The translations under genes and the position numbers were made by a program. Shown piece after piece: positions 12,801 to 27,600 of a DNA stretch of 64,000 nucleotides. This DNA is from Klebsormidium nitens (Eukaryota; Streptophyta; Klebsormidiophyceae; Klebsormidiales; Klebsormidiaceae). Position 1 is the first letter of the stretch. Every line of letters begins with the position of its first letter. The stretch covers positions 62,001-126,000 of the forward strand of contig DF237134.1 in NCBI GenBank assembly GCA_000708835.1. The letters run 5' to 3'. The notes below the pieces were generated by a model. That model saw nothing but the letters and a program-made list of their open reading frames with translations. It did not search any database and was not told the origin of the DNA.

Positions 12801-15604
12801 AAATGATACAGCAAACCGGACGTTCGGGGTCGTACTTAAGCTAACGCACTTATGTCGCACATCACAGTTCTGCTCCCACCTCGTTTTTTGGGACGGTTCC
12901 TTCTTTCGAGCAGAAACGTAAGAAACTCTCAAGAACGGGCCGACGGGATTGGATGCAACTTATTGCTGTCAGGTGGGCGGCCGAGCTACGGAAGCTGCAG
13001 TTTGACCTTCCGCCCATGCACGCCCGGCACAATGACTAAGTTTCGACCCAAGATTCAAAGTTACATCTGAAAGAGGATAATGGAAAGTCAAACTCACTGG
13101 AGACGAAGGGGCGACTGGGCCGCAGGATCTCGCTGACGTGCTCCAGCTCCGACTGCATGAGCAGGCCCGCGTAGCTGGGCAGTAGCTTGGTGATGTGGAA
13201 CGTGGTCGCGTGCGGCTGCCACGACCCGAACGCGTCGTTCACGTAGCAGTCCGCCAGGCCCGCCAGCTGCACCACGAACCGCTGCATCTGCTCGCCCTTG
13301 TCCTCCTCACCCTGCACGCAGCAAGTAAGTCTCGATGAATTGGAAGCTCGTTCTATCAGGCCTTAAAGTGGAAAAGCCGGATCCCGACGTTCACGTGCCA
13401 GCTGCACAACGAACCGCTGCATCTGCTCGCCCTTGTCTCCTCGCCCTGCACGCACAAAGAAGTGCAGCGGTGTCCTGGAAGGTGACAATCATAGATTCTT
13501 TTTGGGGAAAGCCAAATGGTAGTAAACAGCGCATTGTATGATGACCCGAGGAATGGTTTTTTTGCCCTGCGCACTTGTCTCCAAGGATTCAAGCGCGCTA
13601 TTTGTACGGTTCGGGACGGCAATCTAGTGCACCAATCTGTGATTCGGAACTCAAATCCAAGTGAATCGCTGGGGTTGTCATGCTGGGCTTCTCATCACGA
13701 GCCTAGCAATCAAATGATGAAGGCTGCCGAAATATGGTCTATCTGCAAATTCATTCACCTCCGCTAGGTACTCCTGAGTATGCGAAGCGTGGGGGCCAAT
13801 AGACGGGCAGTCGACTCCCGCTGCTCACCGCGAACCACCGGGTGTTTGGCAGGTAGATTCCGCCAATGCGCCTCTCTCGCAGGTCGTGGATCAGGTGGTT
13901 GATGCTCGTATCGATGTCCAGGATGCCCTTGTCTCCCCGCGGCTGGAAGTTGGGCACCGCAAACTTGATGCGCAGCTTGCGCTGCAGGTACGTCACTACG
14001 GCGTCCACGGCGTCGTTGGGGTCACACTGCATTGCGAAAACGTTATTAAAGAACTCGCCTTTGCTTCGGAGCCAGATCCAGCATTCGTGAGAGCAAGGGA
14101 TCTGGATCAAGGAGTCTGCTCCATTTTGTGAAATTGTTGGTACTGGAGAATGAGCGCCTATCCGAAAAGTGGAAACGGCTTTAAGGACAACTTTAATCGT
14201 AGCAGACGACCAGACAATATACAACAGAATTCGTGTGCATCAAAGCTGTTCAATGAACAGGAAACAAGGAACACTTTTCTATCCAGGGGCCTTTGTCCGA
14301 ATCCTCTTCTTCCTGCCTTTGTCTCCTATTCACCCCTGATTGAAAGCAGTGGTCGGCGCTGACCTTAAGTGTCTTGGTCTTTTTGTCATAAGGCCGATTC
14401 ACGTGTGTCATCAGAATGGGGCGCCCTCCGCGCTCAGCAATGTTGTACCTGCCAGGAGGTGTGCAACTCGTCATCGTGGCCAAATGTTCAGTGGTGCATC
14501 AAGCGTTTCTAGGTTGACTAACTTAAGAAGTGAATTGGAGGGCGGCTATGCCTTCCTTCACACACTGATGCTGTGAATGTGTTTCAGGAGCGGTTAAACT
14601 TTTCCCAACAACAAAAACAGAAGACAATGAAGGCTTTGGAGTCGGATGCCCAATTTGAGCTTCGATGGAAAACATCTCTGTATAGTACTTCCTCGGGTTC
14701 CCAGCTCGACACACTAGGTCGAGATAAATAGGCAAATCAGCGATCGAAGTTTTCCAGCCACATCATTAGGTCTCTACAGCATCTTGTATGAACGACTTCA
14801 TGTACCACCATCGACAAGCCAGACAACAATCTCCCAACAATTGAGCACTTACAATGTCGCCAACGTGCAGTCAATTCTGTACTGGTCCAAGATCTTCCCC
14901 TTCTTGACAACGTTGTGATCCTGCATGCAACATATTTCACAGAGTGTTTCCGCAAAAGTTCCTGCATAAGTGACCCTTCGCTAATCAAGATGAATCAGCT
15001 ACAATCTCTTGCACCCGTTTTTCTCAATAGTACATAGATCAAGCACACACAAGTCAGACTGCTTATCACCGATCACTGAACAATCTGTGATGCCAACTTT
15101 TTCAAGGCCTATTTCTGTATCATGGATGAGGGTCAACGCTAAAATAGTTGAACAATCAGTAAGTTCTCTTTGATGCTACTTAGAGCGGAGAGAATCGGAG
15201 TATCATACAACAACTAGGAGGATCTGCCACAATAAGTGTCCTTAGAGGCACCGACTTGTGCAAATCAGCACAGTCAATCAGTGCAAGCCCTGCATTGTGC
15301 AGTCAGACCTCAAAAGAGATTTTTTACGCACCACTCGAAGCAGAACGATTTTGTCCTGCAAGTCCGCATCCTGGACCTGCACCAATCAGAGCACAGCATG
15401 AGTTTGGACACACAAGAACCAGTGCTTGATGTGATCAATGAGCATGAGTGATGATGGCCAACTTTTCATTTCATGTAAATCTACATTGAATTTACCTCCC
15501 AGAAGGTCACAGCCATCTGGTGGAAGCTCCCAGATCAAATGCATAGACCAACTCACCAAGGGCAAGCGTGGGTCCACCTTGTACTCATACTTTGAGTCGC
15601 CCAT
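9894..15604 (-). CDS. Divergent phosphoglycerate kinase
   Basis: Exons on the minus strand: 15604-15557 (ATG), 15376-15332, 14920-14853, 14448-14364, 14026-13829, 13311-13098, 12492-12305, 11715-11601, 11295-11119, 10736-10664 and 10113-9941. They join in frame to about 461 codons, against about 415 aa for a usual PGK. PGK landmarks appear in order: LLRVDHNVVKKGK (substrate loop, usually RVDFNVP), a conserved Arg in YRID, ILMTHVNRP, LPNTRWF (usual LRF arginine), YVNDAFG, RPFVSIVAGSK-KIG (nucleotide loop) and GGGDT. The HRAH segment normally following NDAFG is WQPH here, so part of the 3-phosphoglycerate basic patch is missing. The reaction would be 1,3-bisphosphoglycerate + ADP to 3-phosphoglycerate + ATP. 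No transit peptide is visible, which suggests the cytosol. The 3' end is unsure: the last exon either reads to a stop at 9894 or is spliced at 9940 to a short exon I did not find. Confidence 0.82.
12071..12350. repeat. Duplicated donor-side edge of PGK exon 7
   Basis: The genuine 3' edge of the exon with its intron flank (12228-12350) resembles a degenerate copy at 12071-12215. The copy includes the GCGCGC tract and the ACCTGCTCGT junction that reads as a GTGCGC donor on the minus strand. The period is about 144 bp, and the copy lies entirely in the downstream intron. Confidence 0.75.
12453..12623. repeat. Tandem duplication of acceptor-side edge of PGK exon 7
   Basis: Segments 12453-12530 and 12543-12623 are near-identical. 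Each carries the start of the exon (GSKYDTKIGP on the minus strand) and the adjoining intron with its GCGCGC tract and GGTCAGTCAAGGGGGTGGA. The first copy is the spliced exon edge and the second is a pseudo-exon edge in the intron. A more degenerate third copy may run from about 12660 to 12720. Confidence 0.85.
13262..13453. repeat. Duplicated acceptor-side edge of PGK exon 6
   Basis: The exon edge at 13262-13320 is repeated at 13397-13453 in the upstream intron with few changes, including a one-base deletion in the CCTTGTCC(T)CCTC stretch that would shift the frame. The CCTGCACGCA acceptor is retained, so a decoy splice site exists. Confidence 0.85.
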
Positions 15605-16790
15605 GCTTGCAGGTGTGGAGGAAACGCAAGTAGGCAATGTACTAAGAGTTGGTTATAGATCAATTCGTCTTCTGCAAATGAATCTTGCCTTTCCAGCGTC
15701 TTGAACAATTGTAGGGGAAACACGGGACTCTCAATTGTCCCTTGCTAGCAGAGAACGAAATGGCACCTTGGGATGCTGCCTAATCAGTATGCACCAAGAC
15801 ACCTCTGACACCTTAAAATCAGCTGCCAGCGAGAAATGATCACCAATCCTGCAAACATTCATAAACCAGCGGGTCGCCTCCTTCCTTGCAACATGTGCAG
15901 AGCTGGATGACAAGGAGCAATTGCGTCGCTAGCAACGTCTTGTTTCGATTCTTCGAAGTCAGGTACCTACATACGGTAGAAGAACAGCTGCGGAGTCCAC
16001 GTGAAAATCTAATTCCCTCCTGACGCAATCTTATCAATGCAGTCGCTAATTGAGGAAGACAAAGTTGAAGGGTGTGGCGGCGCATGGCCCCGTTCAATCG
16101 CTTGCTGGTTTGTCGCAGAAAGAAAATGGCGCAAGGAATATCCAATCATTGCAGCCGAAAAGGATCACGTGGTTTGCAGACAAGTCATCAGTCGCTTCGC
16201 ATGACGTCTGTTTTGCCCCTCGCTGTGAGGCTGGTGTCGTCAGCGGAGGCGGCGACGAGTGTATTCACTTTGGATCATTCGTGTCGGAAGCATCGAGCCA
16301 GGTAATCACTGAAGCCGTTCTCTCCGGCCAAATTCCTCTCGATGTAAAGGGGCCCCCGCGTGGATTCTGGAGTCCAGTCAGCTTCAGCTGCCAAGTCAGC
16401 AAACCAGATAAAGTCGCGAAGGCCCTGTGACGGTGCTTCTTCACTTCCGGAACCCACCATGCGCCCTGAGAACCCCCAGCCGAAATGGTTTGCTGACCAG
16501 CGCAGGGCCTCAGGCTTTGGTGGACTTTCTGTTGAAGCGGAACTTGCAAGTGATCATCGTCACGTGAAAGCCTGCAGCACATGCGGTAGGCTGGTCTTGC
16601 ATTTGCTTGCCGCCCTTCGGCAGCAGACACGATAGATCTCCAAGCTGAAGTTCAGCTTCACAAAAGCTGTCTTCCCTCAGAAACTTCTGAAAAATTCTTC
16701 TTTCCGGCCAACTCTGTTTTGGAAAGTTGGCGCCTCAGCTGCTCAACCCGACCCTTTCTCTGCAAGGCTTCTCAATTCAAGTGACACAAG
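15605..16790. promoter_or_regulatory. Divergent promoter region shared by PGK and GAPDH
   Basis: This 1.19-kb spacer separates the start codons of PGK (minus strand) and GAPDH (plus strand). It contains three CACGTG G-box cores, at 15998-16003, 16166-16171 and 16561-16566. G-boxes bind bZIP and bHLH factors in plants. It also contains a 12-bp inverted repeat, GTCAGCAAACCA at 16395-16406 against TGGTTTGCTGAC at 16486-16497, and a near copy, TGGTTTGCAGAC at 16170-16181, overlapping the second G-box. No other gene is visible here. Co-regulation is inferred from the arrangement. Confidence 0.65.
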
Positions 16791-20609
<3,819 letters not shown>

Positions 20610-21614
20610 ATTGGTAGTGTCGGCGAATTGACGACCTCGAAGCAGATCTCGTAGTGAGGGACATGCTCAGCGAAAATACTCTTAGCTAGAGGTTGTTTCG
20701 AAGCAGTTGACACTGCCGATACTCAAAAACCACGAGCTGCAGCAATAAAGCAAGGCCCAGCCGCGCCTTGCGAATAGCAACACGTTGCTCACATACAGCA
20801 GATTGAGGATTTGACGTAGCGCCCCCATTAAGCTCTTGTACAGAACAGATATTACCGGCTTGCAAATTATCCAGAATGATCGAGCGAAACGACTGCGCCA
20901 AACTGAAGTCCACACATGCGCGCATGGGCAAATTTGCAACCGTTAGGCGTATGCATTGACTTTACCTACAGTGCTCGGAGGATGTTGTATCGCTGAGTGA
21001 TACCCTTATAAGACCCGATCATGGCTAACCGCGATTTTGACTTAACGCAATGGCCGTATCCTTCAACGCAGCCGGTTCCGACTTAAAGTGGGTCTCGTAT
21101 CAGGCATAATCTTATATCTGACAGGCTACGTGCTTCGAAGAGGTTCAGATAGCCAGGCCGGGCCGGAAAATCGATCCGACATGGTGCAACGTGGTCATGC
21201 AAGCTCTCGGCAAAAGACAGTAGCGGTTACAGTGAGCATTTTCTGCTCGGCGTTTTCTGGATACTGAAATGCTTCATGAGCAGCTAGCAGGTCCCGCATG
21301 CCATTATCATGTGGATCGATGTTCAGGCTCGAAGCTTGACCATGTTTGATCTCTTTTTGCGGATCGCAGAGCTAGTTGTGAGTCCCAATGGTCATGCACC
21401 GTTTCATGACACCTCTTGAGAAAGCAGCCTAATCGAGCACTCTTCTATCTCGGCTTTGCACGTATCCTGTCTTCAGCAGTCAGCTGCGAGCCTAATTTTC
21501 TGTCTTTCTCCTGGTGTGATTTCAATCAAACACGGTACTCAACAGGCGCAATTGCCCCAACAGAAGGCGTATAAGGAACTTTGCGCCAGAATTTGGTAGC
21601 GGGAACACAAGTAG
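20610..21614. other. Convergent intergenic region between GAPDH and TFIIH p62
   Basis: The two genes end tail to tail here. I see only presumed 3' untranslated sequence and no coding signal. Confidence 0.6.
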
Positions 21615-24600
21615 TTAGCCTGCCGCAGCCTGCGCCGTTCCGTTGACACCCGCTGGCCTGTTTGCAGCCGCTCGCTGCTGACGGGCCTTCCGCAGCTCCT
21701 CTTCACTTTCGTAGTGAGCAAATGCGGCGTCAAGCATCTGCATTCCAGGATAACCAATCATCTGACGGCGCTCGTGGTGAAGACTCAACCAGACATCGAG
21801 TGCGTGACTCCTCCTTCATTTTGAATCAAACATTTCCAAGCAAGTTTGTATGTTTCATTGCAGGAACCCTCGTGAAACAGCGAGCAGCCCAAGAGAAGGG
21901 GAGGCTTTCGGGCCCACTTCAAAGCAGAGGCTGCTTTCGGCAGCCTGCTTACTCAAGACCGTCTCCTTTTTAAGCAAGACAACTGTGAAGAAGCCTGCGT
22001 TCAGGTACGTCATTCAGGCGCACTCGGAGAAGAGCTCCGCTTCATCGCAGCTACAATCTGCTGCAGCAAAAGTAAACAATCAAAAGAAGTGGATCACCGG
22101 ATGCCGAGCAAATTGCCGGCCACGTGCACTCGGTACATGGGCCCCGGGCGACCCTTACCTGAAAGACTGGTTTGAAGAGCTGAGAGACCGGCTCCCGATA
22201 CTCTGAGGGGATCCCCTCCTTGGTGCGCTGCATCCGCTCGTACAGCCCCGCCATGGCGTCTTTCAACCGGTTGGCCTGCAGTCAGCGGACCTATATATCA
22301 TTCGGCCCCCGGGGGAGAACGCCGGGGCAGCTGGTCTTGCTGCAGTAGCTAGGGCTCCACAACAAAGAGTGCCACTAAAGAAGCAACTTTTGCCACTTCT
22401 TGGGAGCATTTGCTTTGAAAGTTCGATGGCTTGCAAACCACGAAAGGAAGACCGCTGCTCAAGCTTGATTGCCATTGAATCGAGCCCAACGTCCGATTCG
22501 CGGTTCCTTCTCGGCCTGTTCTCTACCGGCCCGGTGTTTACGCTCCCCTCTTACCTCGATAGCTGATTCCTACGCTGCGATTCACGAATTTCATGCGCCC
22601 AGGATCCGTCGAGCAGCATGGAACGGTACCACTAAGCAGAACCGTCGTTATGTGAAGAGAGCGGGGTCAAGAAGAAATTCGTACTTTCAAGGACCGAGGC
22701 CGGGGACGCTGTTTGAAGGGATGACGTGGCGAGCTTTCGGGCTTGACCGGGAGCTTCTCGATCCAGGATTGGCCCGGAGGAGCCAACCCCAGGCTTCCGC
22801 TCCTAAAACCCGCCACGTCATTCCTTCCAACAGCGTTCCGGATTGAGGAAGGGACACGCTTACCTTGTTGAGCAGAGTCGCGCTCGTGATCGGGTACGCC
22901 CCCCAAAAGTGCCGCAGCATCTCGTGCGCAGTTGCCGCACTCTGCGCCACAAAGCAAATGGAAACGGTCATACGAATGCTGGGCCTGGTTGATTCCGAGG
23001 TCACTTTCAGTCATTCCATTGTCGAGCAGGCATCTCCGTTGGAACAAGGTCCGCGTCGTCTTAAATACCACGGCTTGGAAGATCGGACTTGGCTTTAGGG
23101 CCAAAAGTTGGGTTATTGGGGTTTGCCTTTATTGACCTTCTGCCGGCTTTCAGATTCGACACATATCAATCTCCTACTATCCTCTTGTCTAGAAGGGTCA
23201 ACGTACTCAATCTTCTGCCGTCCTCGTGTCCACTTGGATGAGAAAGAAGTCCAGTCGCTCCCTTGCACTTTCCCCTCAACTTTGATAACCAGCACCAATT
23301 CTTCTTCAAATGGCATACAAACATCCATGCTTTTTACAGTAGACAAGACAAGACGCTAGAGCGGCAGTCCAATCTAGGCGCGGCAACGCTTCCAGAGCTC
23401 CTGCGCCATGGGGGAAACGCGAAGCGTCCAAACGTACCTGGAAGACGTCATCTTTGACGGACGCCGGCAGTTGTTTGAGCAAGTCCTGCCCGGCCTTCTT
23501 GCCGGCGCTCGCGACCGACACTTGGATCTGCTGCTGCACCTCACTCAACACCTGGCGGTCAGGGTTGCACGCGGGTTAGGGTATAGGGTGGTTAGCGGTC
23601 AGAGCCCAGGCTATTTGGAGCGAGTTCAAATCAGAGTGGTGGTGGCTAGCGTTTGACGGGAAATGCTGTTTAGGATTGGGGTGTTTAATCGTTGGGGCTT
23701 CAGAAACTTGCGGGCACTGCGGTTGAAGCTGTGATGAACGCGCTCAACAAGTCGACTCGGGTCCATCGTCTAGTGATGATTGAGGGCGGGTGCAAAAGCC
23801 TCTTTAACTTGGTCAGCGCTCAGGAATCCTGCACCTTGGGCGTCAACGTAGGTTTTAACCCGTTCCCATCCGCCGTACCCACAGTCAATCATCCGGCATA
23901 ACGGACCGTCAGAAACCTTGATGCAGCTCAGAGCCGCCCGTATCCGGCTTGGCGCTAACCCAATAAAAGTGGGAGTTTCAGAGAGTACGAAGAGAAATGG
24001 GGGAGATGCAGGACATGTAAACAGATCCGCGTGGCTCTCAGCTGCCACTCCATCTGCAGCCTCGAATCTCTTATCAGATTTCATGGAGAAGAGAAAAGTC
24101 TTTGAAGCACCATGTGGCAGAAGTGCGTGGCTTTCCCGTCGGTGTGGCAGCTTTTGCGCAGATTGCCGAGTAGCGGAGTGAAGGGGCACCTGGAAGGCTT
24201 TCGCGGGCGGCAGCACGCCGCCCAGTCCCTCGGTCCGCACCGCGCCCGCCTGCTCGCGCATTGCCGCCCAAAGCGCGCCGTCGGTCTGCGGCCCTCCTGC
24301 GCTGGTGCTTGCAGGACCGCCGGTGCTGACGTCAAAGTAACGCCGGGGGTCCTGGACAAGGCAGTGAGTGTGACATTCACGCGGAGAGGCTTTCGTCAGT
24401 GCGGAGGGAGAGACGTCTGGCGACTTCGTGTGTCGGAAGCGTTTGAAGGCTGTGTCCCAATGGGCAATAACCCGCTGTAATGATGCAGACAAGCCAGGCC
24501 GGTATCGTGACTTCGTGTCCTTCTCAAAACCTTGTAGAACCTTGCACAGATTCGCTGAGAGTCCTCAACGCGAAATGCTCACTAGGCGTTTTATGTGACC

Positions 24601-27600
24601 AAGAACGCGAAACCTAGAATCGTATGCAGTTCAGGGACCTTCCGAGATTCCGCGGAACCGTTGCTTAAAGCATATACGCGAGCTCACCTCGATGCGCAGC
24701 GGCACGGCGGGCGCCTGCGGCTGCGGGTGCAGGTCCGGCATGTCGGTCGCCTCTTGCAGCTTCTCGTGCCACCGCTGCTCGCGCGCGGGGTCGCCGTTTT
24801 CCGCTCGACTTCCGGCGACTGCAGCGGAAAAGGAGGCGATCATCAACATTGCAGCGGAAAAAAGCTGATTAGCGTCTGGCCATTTTTCGAATGTCGCAGC
24901 GGAAACCAGTTTTCGCTTTTTTAGGACTGGACATGAAGTCTGTTTCTCATTGAAGAAAGGGTCAGCATAGACTGCTGGTAGGGGGAGTTACCGCCTTCAC
25001 GACAGCTGTATACCACAAAGAGAGTCAACAACTGCTCCAGAGGCAGAGACGGCGTTTTCCACTCCGCGTCCGGCAACTGCGACGGAGAGGAGGTGTGCAA
25101 CGTTTCATACTCGATGAAACGGCATCCAAGCAGGAGGTTACAAAAACGAATCCGAGGCAGACTGCAGACGGGATTTCGTGCAACGGGTTGAAATGCAGGG
25201 GAGCAGAATGGGCAGCGTTGATGCGACTCAGGTGTTGGAACTTCAAAACACGAACAATTTAGAACTAGTTCTGTGTACTGGGGTATCCGGCGATAGACTG
25301 GACTACAGCGCCAAACGACGAGCGAGAGCTAAGCAGAGGAAAAAGCTTGTCTCTCTGCATTGGTGTCATCGGCCTGAGACCCTTGAAGTCCACAATGCTG
25401 TTCCACGTTTTTCCAAATCCAGAACCCCAAGAAATGAACGATAAGCGTCGCTCACGCTGCGCGGCCGCTCGGGCGGCATTCACGGCGGCCGCAGCGGCGG
25501 CGGGGTCCTTGATGTCCTCGCCTGCGAGAAACGAACGGTGTCAATAATTTCACAACTTACTTGCCAAAGGAAACATGACACCATCTATATGGACTGAAAA
25601 GGCTTTGCAGCCGCAAAGCTTCCTCGTACACATCACGCATGATTCAATCCTCTCGAAGGGACAGCTCCCTGGGTGCTTCGTTGTGAACTCTAGCGCCTAG
25701 ATGAGACGCCGCCACGACGCATTCGTGAGGACCTTCACTGGGAAGCTGTGACGAGAGGAGACGCCCTGTTCTCTGAGCTTATCTTCATAAACCTCCCTAT
25801 CATGTTGAAAAGTGTGTAAACGGACGCGTCCGGAGTGACGTCAAGAGCGACAAAGGGCCGATAATAGCAGCAGTGTTGGTCGCCGAGGGATGACATCAGC
25901 GCCTGACCACGAACTACCATCTCGGCCACCAAAAACCGGGCCTTCTCCAGTCTAATGTCGCTGCGTTTTTTGTCGTATCGCCACGGCCTCTTGAAATTGT
26001 CGCTGCGAAGGGAACTAGACTGGCAGCCTTACCTGCCGGCCTCCCGTCCAGGACCACCGCCGCGTGTCGGTTGATGTCGTGGGCAATCTTTCGTTTCTTG
26101 GCGCTTTCTCGTGACGGGCCGGCTTCTTTCCCTCCGTCCCTCAGCAACCCGTAACCCTGCAAATGGTCAAGATAAGTATTGAAGCAATCGCAGCTTTTAA
26201 GTGGCTCGACTTCAATGAGCGGCGATCAGCCCCTCGGTCACAAATGGACATCTTGACTTTGGTGAGAGTATCGCACAATCTTCCAGCCGGTTGTAGAAAG
26301 GAAAATTTTCACACGCCTTTGCGACGAAACTGGCTTCAGCGGCCTTTGCAGACCCAAAAAAAGTTGCACTCGAAGCTTCAAATCAAATCCTGCAAAATCG
26401 CCACATAGTTGGCGGATAGGATGCTTAAAAGAGGCTCATTTCAGGCATCAATCTGGCAAGATAAATCCAGCAAACCAAAACGGACATACGAAGGGAAGGT
26501 AGAGACGTTCTGTGATTCACACCTCAGCAATCGATCGAGCAGAAGAAAGACAACAAAGACGTTGGCTCACCGACGTGCTCTGGTAATAGTCGTCCGCTTG
26601 GTCCGCCGCCATGTTGAGCGTCGGGTCCACCCCGCGAATCTGCAAAGACAAATTGGACAGCTTGAGATGGGGATGAGACCTCCCCGGTACAGACTTGCTC
26701 AAAGCAACGGATGGAGGCAGCCTGCTACATAGAACGGTAGGCGTCAGCCTCGTACGCTCTACGCCGGATTGTTCGCAGAAAAGTCCTGCTGTCGAACCTA
26801 TTCACCGACGAAAACCAATAAGGCAGCAGCATATGGGATTGAGCGGTCTTTTGAGTAGGGAAACCTTTCACACGCGATTCGGCAGTTAAGGCGTCAGCGG
26901 CCTTTGCTGAGTGCTAACCGGCTAGGGAACGCCCACTGTGTGCGGTCTGATTTACACCCTGCCGCTTGTAATCCATGCCGCTTCAGTCCCCAACAGTCTG
27001 TCTTGAGTAGCCATGTCAACGCACGATCCATTTGATGATACCTTTCGACCGTGAGGCGCCAGCGACCCTCAACGCCGGAGTATCCTTAGCTTTGTTGCTT
27101 TTCATACCACGGCCCCTCGTCCGTCACACTCTTCCTTGATTTCTATCCATCACATGCCATACCCTAATATCCAAGTCCTTTGTATCTCAGATTACGATCT
27201 ATGCATCTTTCAAATAATCGAAACCCGCAGACAAACCAGGACTCCATACTCCGTAGACTCGTTTGTTCCTCCAGCGACCACCCCGCTTGGTCATTTACTA
27301 ACCTTGGTTTGTTCCTCACGCGACGGCCCCGCTTCGTCGCTAAACCGAATCAGCTTATCTTGATTTGTTCCTCCTGCAACGGCCCCACGTCGTCGCTGAC
27401 CCAACATAGTGAACGTTACTTCGTTCCTGCAACAACGGCCTGCGTCGTCATCAACCCGAAATCACTAACCTTGGTTTGCTCCTCCCGCGAAGGCCCCGCG
27501 TCGTCGTCCCGGAACATGGCCTCCGCCTCCTCGTCCATGTCGGCCACCGCCGCCTGCGCGCCCGCGCGCCGCTGCGAATGTAAATACTCCGCCTTGCAGT

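Noticed and set aside
23770-24492. 240-codon minus-strand frame treated as a single exon
   Set aside because: Only 24190-24351 fits the p62 protein with in-frame splice sites; the flanks are intron that happens to be open.
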